From NCBI GenBank assembly GCA_021298235.1, contig JAJTDX010000078.1:1-13739 (forward strand): a stretch of DNA of 13,739 nt, written 5' to 3'. The notes under the pieces are model-generated. The model made no database searches. It was not told the DNA's origin and worked only from the letters and a program-made list of their open reading frames with translations. The translations under genes and the position numbers were made by a program. The stretch is from Cryomorphaceae bacterium. GTDB taxonomy: Bacteria > Bacteroidota > Bacteroidia > Flavobacteriales > Crocinitomicaceae. This document shows, piece after piece, positions 7,097 through 12,416 of the stretch (position 1 is the first letter of the stretch; the number at the start of each line of letters is the position of its first letter).

Positions 7097-7255
7097 ACAT
7101 AACAGCAAACAAGCGCCAGTCCAGATATTACTTCGGAACAACAAATAGTTTATAAAATATAAGTTTTATGTTCGGCTTTGCTTCGCTGAAGCTACGCGAA
7201 AGCAAGAATAACGATTTTAAGAAAAGAGGGCCGAGTGCCTAGCGGTGGGTTAGTG
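7097..7255 (+). repeat. attC-like site 3, right half degenerate
   Basis: Left box ACATAAC (7097-7103) fits RYYYAAC with one mismatch and, with the preceding C, is the exact complement of the unit's own start GTTATGTG (6439-6446). It is followed by A and GC, as in sites 1 and 2. A candidate right box GTTAGTG (7249-7255) is preceded by a 5-nt spacer GGTGG and GC, again the same architecture, but the arms between them pair poorly. The interior holds a separate hairpin, TTGCTTCGC with GCGAAAGCAA (about 7178-7205). Downstream, GTGGTGTA/TACATCAC (7253-7260 with 7265-7272, one G-T pair) forms another. I take this as a decayed or diverged site. Confidence 0.42.
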
Positions 7256-7283
7256 GTGTATCTGTACATCACTGACAAGTGTT

Positions 7284-7522
7284 GTGAGAAGACAAAGCAT
7301 TTCCTTTACCGGGCCAAATGATGAATGCTTGAAAGTCAAATTGAAAGCAAAGAATATTCTAGCAAGAGTGAATTGGTTAATGATTTAATTCGTCAGGCAA
7401 GAAATCAGAAACAGCAAATTGACCTAATTCGGTTAAAGTTAGACCGAGCTGAAAAGTCTGGATTTACAACTGATTCCAAATCTGAGATTTTAGATCAATC
7501 GATAAAGTTGCTTAAAGGCTAA
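7284..7522 (+). pseudogene. Frameshifted orphan ParD-like antitoxin
   Basis: Two adjoining frames together encode one ParD-like antitoxin. The first, open from 7254 with a possible GTG start at 7284, reads RRQSISFTGPNDE, the N-terminal DNA-binding strand and first helix start typical of this ParD subgroup. The second, from about 7328, reads LESQIESKEYSSKSELVNDL and continues to a normal C-terminus at 7520-7522. Joining them needs one extra base at about 7327; a TGG (Trp) codon there would restore NDEWLESQIE, the usual family sequence, so a one-base deletion is likely. An ATG at 7325 could give only an N-truncated 65-residue product without a DNA-binding strand. No toxin gene follows. It is distinct from the ParD at 6525-6767. 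Confidence 0.72.
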
Positions 7523-7555
7523 TACAAATTGAGTAAAATCATCGCCCTAAACCCC

Positions 7556-7586
7556 TTTGTCTCATCAGGTCTTTTGACTAACTTTG
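7556..7586 (+). promoter_or_regulatory. ffh promoter (Bacteroidota type)
   Basis: TTTG (7556-7559), 19 nt, then TAACTTTG (7579-7586) match the Bacteroidota housekeeping promoter in both boxes and in spacing. The start codon of ffh is at 7607, implying a very short leader of about 10-15 nt. The promoter also sets the right limit of the accessory block, because it must belong to the native locus. Confidence 0.82.
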
Positions 7587-7606
7587 CACGCTTAATTTTC
7601 TAAAGA

Positions 7607-8953
7607 ATGTTTGAAAATCTCACCGAAAAGTTCGAAAGAGCGTTTAAAGTACTGAAAGGTCAGGGCCAGATCACCGAGATCAACGTAGCAGAAACCTTGA
7701 AAGAGGTGCGCCGTGCCTTGCTGGATGCCGATGTGAATTTCAAGACGGCTAAGGATTTTACAACCATTGTGAAGGAAAAAGCACTGGGTAGAAATGTGCT
7801 TACGGCTGTTTCTCCGGGCCAGTTGATGATTAAAATCTGTCATGAGGAGCTTGTAGAACTCATGGGAGGAAACGAGTCCGAGATCAACATCAAAGGCAAT
7901 CCGGGAATCATCCTGATGTCCGGACTTCAAGGTTCGGGTAAAACAACCTTTACCGGAAAATTAGGAAGTTACCTCAAAACTAAGAAAGGCAAGAAAGTAT
8001 TGTTGGTTGCCTGTGACGTGTACCGTCCTGCAGCGATCGATCAGTTGCACGTACTCGGTGAGCAGCTGGAAATTGAAGTGTTCTCCAATAAGGAGGATAA
8101 AGATCCAGTGCGTATTGCACAGTCAGCACTTCAATATGCGCGCAGCAAAGGATTCAATGTGGTCATCGTCGATACGGCAGGTCGTTTGGCGGTTGATGAG
8201 CAAATGATGGATGAGATCGCGCGTGTAAAAGAAGCGATCCAACCGACAGAAACCTTGTTCGTGGTAGATTCCATGACGGGTCAGGATGCCGTGAACACAG
8301 CGAAAGCCTTCAATGATCGCATCAATTTTGACGGAGTAGTACTCACGAAACTCGATGGTGATACCCGCGGTGGTGCGGCGCTTTCGATCAAAGCGGTGGT
8401 GGACAAACCGATCAAATTCGTTGGAACAGGGGAGAAGATGGACGCCTTGGATGTTTTCTATCCGCAACGTATGGCCGATCGGATCCTCGGAATGGGAGAC
8501 GTGGTGTCACTCGTAGAACGTGCGCAGGAGCAATTCAACGAAGAAGAAGCACGTAAACTTCAGAAACGCATCCAGAAAGATCAGTTCGATTTCAACGATT
8601 TCTTGGGTCAGTTGCAACAGATCAAGAAAATGGGGAACGTCAAAGACCTCATGGGTATGATTCCCGGAATGGGAAAAGCCATGAAGGATGTCGATATTCA
8701 GGACGATGCGTTCAAGCACATAGAAGCGATCATTCTTTCTATGACTCCACAGGAAAGATCGAACCCCGGAATAATCAATGGACACCGAAAAAACCGAATA
8801 GCCAAAGGAAGCGGAACTAACCTTCAGGAAGTGAACAAGCTCATGAAACAATTCGAGGATACGAAAAAAATGATGAAGCTTATGAGCAATCCGAAGAACA
8901 TGATGAGCATGATGAAGCAAATGAAAGGAATGGGCGGGATGCCCGGAATGTAA
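7607..8953 (+). CDS. ffh: Signal recognition particle GTPase Ffh
   Basis: Ffh binds 4.5S RNA and signal sequences of nascent inner-membrane and exported proteins, and docks with FtsY at the membrane. The 448 residues show the full layout: an N domain; a G domain with P-loop GLQGSGKTT (106-114), DTAGR (189-193) and TKLDGD (247-252); and a methionine-rich M domain. The last contains the RNA-binding region around SMTPQERSNP...GHRKNRIAKGSG and ends GMGGMPGM. Length is normal. ATG 7607 sits just behind a strong promoter and starts at the family N-terminus (MFENLTEKFERAFKVLKGQG). Codon use and GC content resemble the permease rather than the accessory block, so this is native sequence. It converges with the next gene with no gap. 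Confidence 0.98.
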   Translation: MFENLTEKFERAFKVLKGQGQITEINVAETLKEVRRALLDADVNFKTAKDFTTIVKEKALGRNVLTAVSPGQLMIKICHEELVELMGGNESEINIKGNPGIILMSGLQGSGKTTFTGKLGSYLKTKKGKKVLLVACDVYRPAAIDQLHVLGEQLEIEVFSNKEDKDPVRIAQSALQYARSKGFNVVIVDTAGRLAVDEQMMDEIARVKEAIQPTETLFVVDSMTGQDAVNTAKAFNDRINFDGVVLTKLDGDTRGGAALSIKAVVDKPIKFVGTGEKMDALDVFYPQRMADRILGMGDVVSLVERAQEQFNEEEARKLQKRIQKDQFDFNDFLGQLQQIKKMGNVKDLMGMIPGMGKAMKDVDIQDDAFKHIEAIILSMTPQERSNPGIINGHRKNRIAKGSGTNLQEVNKLMKQFEDTKKMMKLMSNPKNMMSMMKQMKGMGGMPGM

Positions 8954-9307
8954 TTATCCTGCCGTTTCTTGCTCGAAGATGCGTTTGATCAACATCATCA
9001 TACTTTTTTCCAATATATCCGGGGCTTTATCTGCACTTTGAACTTTCTTCATCTCATGTAGAAGTTGCCTCACATCCTCTTTAGTTAGCTGGAATTCATG
9101 CAAATGAACAATGATTTTTTCGATCTGCCGGTAGTCGTTGTCATCGTCGAATTCCCGATGAATTCTTTTGTAAAGCTCAGGTTCACATGTGGCAAGAATA
9201 GCTTCTTTCTCCTGCTCCGTTTCAGAAAGATCTGCATGTGCGGCATAGAGCAAGAGGTACACGTTGAATTCCTCAAAGGTCCAATGTGGAGTTAGGTGTT
9301 GTTTCAT
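8954..9307 (-). CDS. Small acidic helical hypothetical protein
   Basis: A 117-residue, acidic, cytosolic protein (no signal peptide or membrane segment) that appears all-helical. Its His/Glu/Leu-rich pattern, with the IEKIIVHLHEFQ and LEKSMMMLIKRIF helices, vaguely recalls TerB-like helical bundles, but I do not recognise a family with confidence. ATG 9307-9305 is the first start after lpxH. The stop codon directly abuts the ffh stop (8953|8954), so the two genes converge with no spacer and no hairpin between them. It may be read as the last gene of the gatB-lpxH strand: the gap to lpxH is 51 bp, and a TAATTTCG element (one mismatch to TAnnTTTG) lies in it. Function unknown. Confidence 0.75.
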   Translation of the reverse strand: MKQHLTPHWTFEEFNVYLLLYAAHADLSETEQEKEAILATCEPELYKRIHREFDDDNDYRQIEKIIVHLHEFQLTKEDVRQLLHEMKKVQSADKAPDILEKSMMMLIKRIFEQETAG

Positions 9308-9309
9308 AC

Positions 9310-9357
9310 ACTCATTTTTTCCGAAATTACCACCGAACGGCGTTTTGAAAAATGAGT
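9310..9357. repeat. 10-bp inverted repeat between lpxH and the small gene
   Basis: ACTCATTTTT (9310-9319) and AAAAATGAGT (9348-9357) are perfect complements flanking a 28-nt loop and fill almost the whole gap between the two genes. There is no T-run beyond the stem on the minus strand, so it is a weak terminator candidate. It could instead be an operator or an RNA-processing hairpin. Confidence 0.4.
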
Positions 9358-9358
9358 A

Positions 9359-10153
9359 TTATTCTTTGAAATGAAAGGTTTTTGCTTCGTTTCCGTCCCA
9401 GGACTTCAGAGCGACGTGGTCAGGTCCAATTTCAAGAAAAGTACTGTAATTAAGCCAGTCGCCTAGGTTTATATAGCGTGAATTCTGTCCGACAGGTATA
9501 TCAATTGGTAAATGTCGGTGACCGAAAATGAATAAGTCAACCTGCTTTTTCTTTAATTCCTCCTCGCAAAAGAGATAGAGCCACTCGTTTTCTTTTCCGT
9601 GGAATTTTTCATCTTTCATACCGGTTGCAGCACGACTTGTTTTAGATGATTTGTTAGCCAGCCAGATTCCGAAATTCGGATGAAGTCTAGCGAAAGCCCA
9701 TTGACAAAATCTGTTTCTGAAGATCTTTTTAAGGAATTTGTATCCTTTATCACCCGGGCCCAAACCGACCCCATGTCCAATACCATGTCCAATAAATACT
9801 TTTTTACCGAAAAATTCACGTTCAATAGGATCACGGTAGAGCTCTACACCTAATTCTTGGGGCAAGTAATCAAAAATCCACATGTCGTGGTTGCCTGTAA
9901 ACACATGAACCGGTATTCCTTTGTCTGTCAGCTCTGCGATCTTCCCCTGAAGTCTTACAAATCCTTTTGGAATGGCCTGTTTGTATTCGAACCAGAAATC
10001 AAAGATGTCACCAACAAGAAAAATCTCCGCTGCTTCAGGCTCAATGTGATTGAGCCAACGAACTATTTTTTTTTCACGCTCCAAACTTTCTTTATAATTC
10101 GGTACACCCAAATGAAAGTCAGAGGCGAAAAATATCTTTTTAGGCGCAGTCAA
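9359..10153 (-). CDS. lpxH: UDP-2,3-diacylglucosamine diphosphatase (LpxH-like)
   Basis: A calcineurin-like metallophosphoesterase that should hydrolyse UDP-2,3-diacylglucosamine to lipid X in lipid A synthesis, at the inner membrane's cytoplasmic face. The 264 residues carry the metal motifs in order: DFH (12-14), GDIFDFW (48-54), GNHD (87-90), a GHG motif (122-130) and GHRH (211-214). The region LGPGDKGYKFLKKIF and FARLHPNFG is typical of the Bacteroidota LpxH group. The GHG motif is altered by a 12-bp tandem duplication (9771-9794), and the Asp usually found in HGD is a Val here. The best start is TTG 10153, one nt after the stop of the preceding thioredoxin fragment, so translation may have depended on coupling. 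No in-frame ATG precedes the first metal motif. Confidence 0.9.
   Translation of the reverse strand: MTAPKKIFFASDFHLGVPNYKESLEREKKIVRWLNHIEPEAAEIFLVGDIFDFWFEYKQAIPKGFVRLQGKIAELTDKGIPVHVFTGNHDMWIFDYLPQELGVELYRDPIEREFFGKKVFIGHGIGHGVGLGPGDKGYKFLKKIFRNRFCQWAFARLHPNFGIWLANKSSKTSRAATGMKDEKFHGKENEWLYLFCEEELKKKQVDLFIFGHRHLPIDIPVGQNSRYINLGDWLNYSTFLEIGPDHVALKSWDGNEAKTFHFKE
9771..9794 (-). repeat. 12-bp tandem duplication inside an lpxH metal-binding motif
   Basis: Two perfect copies of a 12-mer (9771-9782 and 9783-9794; plus strand CCATGTCCAATA) lie side by side. On the coding strand each encodes the block IGHG (the second G codon continues into VG), giving IGHGIGHGVGLGPGDKG. The duplication keeps the frame and inserts four residues next to a catalytic histidine. 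Confidence 0.93.
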
Positions 10154-10154
10154 A

Positions 10155-11186
10155 TCAGAAACCGAAGATTTGTTTTAATTCTGCTTCAAGAGCCTCTCCG
10201 CGCAGGTTTGTTTTAATGATTTTCCCTTCTTTATCGATAAGAACAGTGAAAGGAATGCCACGCACCTGATACATCTGTGGGACTTTACTCGACCAGTGTC
10301 CTAAGTCACTCACATGATTAGGCCAGCTAAGACCGTCTTTTTCAATGGCTGCCTGCCAAGATGCTCTGTCACGATCAAGCGAGACACTCATTACTGTGAA
10401 TCCACTGTCTTTGTATTTCGCATATGTTTTGACCACATTCGGATTTTCTTTTCGACACGGACCACACCAGGATGCCCAGAAGTCTATCAGAACTACTTTT
10501 CCGCGTAAATCGGAGAGTTTCATCTTGGTTTTACCGTCGAGCATCAATTCTTCGAAGTCCGGGGCCTCTTTTCCGGGAGCAAGCAGGTTGGCAAACACCA
10601 ATGACCGGTTTATACGGTTTTAACAGCATTCCACACACTGTTCTTGTGGACCGTGAAGGAAAAATTCTCGCTACCGGTTTGAGGGGAGAATCTTTGGAAT
10701 CTGGCTCTGAAATGAATAATAGGCCGCCGTCATGGAATTGCTAATCTCTTCTTGTCTTGCGGGTTCCTTCTGGATCAATGCCATAGCGGAATCGCGTTTG
10801 AAATTCCACGCGGTCATCTGCTTGATGAAATCATTCATGTTTTTGCTTTCATCGGATCCTACGATATTACAGAATGCATAGATATTCGAGCCGTCCCCAT
10901 AGATTTTAATGTCTGAGCTATCTCTCAAAATCAAGTTAACATGCGACCCACCAACGCGAAGAACGTAGTAGTCTGGATTGGGCAATGTTCCTTTAAGCAC
11001 AAAATCTCCTTTTTTGCTCAATGGCGCTTTAAAAAAGTCTTTGTAGTTCGCTCCACCGAAAAATTGAGAAATAGAAATGGAATCCAGCTTTGAGTTGAAA
11101 ACATTTCCGGAAATAGTCACTTTAATAGGTTTTTGTGCTGAACCTAGAAAGCTTACGATCAAAAAAGTAAAAAGTAAAATTCTCAT
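10155..11186 (-). pseudogene. Broken TlpA-like thiol-disulfide oxidoreductase
   Basis: The N-terminal part (11186 down to 10700) has a signal peptide (MRILLFTFLIVSFLGSAQ) and a beta-rich DUF4369-like domain. The C-terminal part (10584 down to 10155) has a thioredoxin-fold domain with WCGPC (10455-10469) and a normal end. Between them, instead of the linker helices seen in the intact neighbour (11196-12413), is a 115-bp inverted copy of that neighbour's 3' region, which brings a TAG stop at 10673-10671. Against the paralog, very roughly 75-100 residues appear to be lost. The C-terminal half has no credible start codon. An intact protein would be periplasmic and reduce or isomerise disulfides. 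The halves remain in the same frame. Second gene after gatB-tlpA, 9 bp downstream; its breakage may lower translation of lpxH. Confidence 0.85.
10585..10699 (+). repeat. 115-bp perfect inverted copy of neighbouring tlpA 3' region
   Basis: By base-by-base comparison, this segment read on the plus strand is identical to the minus strand of 11340-11226. Identity stops sharply at both ends (preceding base C versus A; following base T versus C). It encodes, on the wrong strand for its surroundings, the stretch WQTPMTGLYGFNSIPHTVL through GLRGESLE of the paralog. The two arms are separated by 526 bp (10700-11225). Confidence 0.95.
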
Positions 11187-11195
11187 TTGTTTAAA

Positions 11196-12413
11196 TTAGT
11201 TGGGCATCAATTCTTTCAATTTTTGTTCCAAAGATTCTCCCCTCAAACCGGTAGCGAGAATTTTTCCTTCACGGTCCACAAGAACAGTGTGTGGAATGCT
11301 GTTAAAACCGTATAAACCGGTCATTGGTGTTTGCCAACCTTTAAAACCGTATAAACCGGTCATTGGTGTTTGCCAACCTTTGAGGTCGCTGACATGGTCG
11401 GGCCAGAGCAAGCCGTCAGTAGTAATGGCTTGTTTCCAGGCTGTAGCATTGTTATCCAAGGATACAGAAAATACGGTGAATCCTTTGTCTTTGTATTGTT
11501 TGTACAGCTTAACTACATTCGGACTTTCTCGTCTGCAAGGTCCACACCAGGAGGCCCAAAAATCAATTAAAACGATTTTTCCACGCAAGGCGGATAATTT
11601 TCTGATCTTTCCGCTAGGATCCTGCATGCTGATCTCAGGTGCCATTTGTGAAGAGGAAGAAGTTCCATTAATGCTAAGTTGGTACTCATTGTAGGCACTT
11701 TCAATTTGAAATGCCTGGTTTTCCATTGTTGAGGCGATCGGAGATCCTGCAAATCTCTTTTTGTAAGCTTCAGCAACCTTTTTCAGAAGTTCAAGATTCT
11801 TTGCATCCCAGTTTTCAAAACCTGTAGATGGAGTGGCCGAATTGACAAGCACAATGTTTACCGGGTTGTCAGCATCCTTATTCATCTGCTGGATGGCAAA
11901 ATCATCGATAGGTTTTCTTAATTCCAGGTATTTTTTCATTAGCTGGTCTTCAGTGAGCTGACCTCTTTGGGCATTGAGTTGCATTTGTCCTTCAATGAAG
12001 GTTCCGAACAGTCTCAGATACCCATTCATGGGGCTTGTCCATTCAGGTCCACTTAGTTTGGGATTGGTGGCAAAGTCAGTTAAATTGGCATTCACCTTCA
12101 CGTTTTCATTCGGCGAAAGGGTCATTGGCACCACTTTGTCCTGGGCTTGGCCGATACGGAGCTGGTAAATTCCCAATCCCGGAATATTGCCTTCCAACTC
12201 AAAATCGCCGGCACTGTTTGAGGTTGTCTCAGCAACTTTAATGGTGCCGTTCTGACTCATGGCTTCCAGAATAATTGTTGTTTCTGAAGCTCCTGCTACC
12301 GTACCTTTGATCGAGAAATTTGCAGGTTTGCTATTGTCATTTTCGTTGGATTCTCCGGAATCGCATGCGCTCAACAAAAACAAAAGGATATAGAACGGGA
12401 GGAGTCTTAGCAT
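11196..12413 (-). CDS. TlpA-like thioredoxin-fold lipoprotein
   Basis: The 405-residue product starts with a lipoprotein signal peptide ending in the lipobox LSAC (C17). An acidic linker, a DUF4369-like beta domain (about 32-115), a helical linker and a C-terminal thioredoxin fold of the TlpA/ResA type follow. The active site WCGPC is at 289-293, within LIDFWASWCGPCRRESPNVV. It should be membrane-anchored outside the cytoplasm and reduce disulfides, for example in cytochrome maturation or protein folding. ATG 12413 lies 3 nt after the gatB stop, so it is co-transcribed with gatB. Oddity: a 13-residue block (KGWQTPMTGLYGF) is repeated in tandem by a perfect 39-bp duplication (11304-11381) before the cis-Pro strand (NSIPHTVLVD), which may disturb the fold. 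The start and end look normal otherwise. Confidence 0.92.
   Translation of the reverse strand: MLRLLPFYILLFLLSACDSGESNENDNSKPANFSIKGTVAGASETTIILEAMSQNGTIKVAETTSNSAGDFELEGNIPGLGIYQLRIGQAQDKVVPMTLSPNENVKVNANLTDFATNPKLSGPEWTSPMNGYLRLFGTFIEGQMQLNAQRGQLTEDQLMKKYLELRKPIDDFAIQQMNKDADNPVNIVLVNSATPSTGFENWDAKNLELLKKVAEAYKKRFAGSPIASTMENQAFQIESAYNEYQLSINGTSSSSQMAPEISMQDPSGKIRKLSALRGKIVLIDFWASWCGPCRRESPNVVKLYKQYKDKGFTVFSVSLDNNATAWKQAITTDGLLWPDHVSDLKGWQTPMTGLYGFKGWQTPMTGLYGFNSIPHTVLVDREGKILATGLRGESLEQKLKELMPN
11226..11340 (-). repeat. Source arm of the 115-bp inverted repeat
   Basis: This is the native copy, inside the coding sequence of the TlpA-like lipoprotein gene and in frame with its thioredoxin fold. 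Its 5' edge in coding orientation (11340) falls 2 nt from the junction between the two 39-bp tandem units (11342/11343). The inverted copy therefore contains only one 39-bp unit. Confidence 0.93.
11304..11381 (-). repeat. 39-bp perfect tandem duplication in tlpA-like gene
   Basis: Units 11304-11342 and 11343-11381 are identical over 39 bp. They are in frame and encode KGWQTPMTGLYGF twice. The broken paralog (DLGHWSSKVPQMYQVRGIP) and the usual family pattern have only one such block, so this is a duplication and not an ancestral repeat. Confidence 0.95.
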
Positions 12414-12416
12414 AAC

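Larger units (their letters stand above)
3826..7255 (+). mobile_element. Integron-like gene cassette array, no integrase in view
   Basis: Three consecutive units are inferred: 3827-5675 (DUF262 gene), 5676-6439 (small hypothetical gene) and 6440-7249 (parDE). Each begins inside a GTT... box and ends in an imperfect inverted repeat starting with a ...TAAC box. The ...TAAC box ending each unit is complementary to the GTT... box that starts the same unit: GTTAAGTGTA/TACACTTAAC (10 of 10), GTTATGGG/CCTATAAC (7 of 8), GTTATGTG/CACATAAC (8 of 8). Different units have different pairs. This is expected for integron cassettes, where the circular form joins its own two ends into one attC site. All genes point the same way and sit upstream of their attC-like repeat. 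No intI or attI is in the window, so it would be classed as a cluster of attC sites lacking an integrase. A fourth, degenerate unit (7250 to about 7555) follows. Confidence 0.62.

Noticed and set aside
7572..7586. GACTAAC near the ffh promoter as a fourth R''-like box pairing with GTTAGTG at 7249
   Set aside because: Only six bases pair, and the sequence is fully explained as part of the ffh -7 box TAACTTTG; an attC there would extend into ffh.
7529..7602. TTG-started short frame (LSKIIALNPFVSSG...) after the frameshifted antitoxin as a toxin gene
   Set aside because: It is only about 24 codons, overlaps the ffh promoter and shows no ParE motif beyond a plausible first few residues.
9310..9357. 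Rho-independent terminator for lpxH
   Set aside because: The stem is perfect but the loop is 28 nt, the stem is A/T-rich and no T-run follows it on the minus strand; kept only as an inverted repeat.
10472..10744. Plus-strand open frame encoding thioredoxin-like sequence (WQTPMTGLYGFNSIPHTVL...)
   Set aside because: The thioredoxin-like part is exactly the 115-bp inverted copy (10585-10699); the sequence before and after it is antisense to the broken tlpA gene, so it is not a gene of its own.
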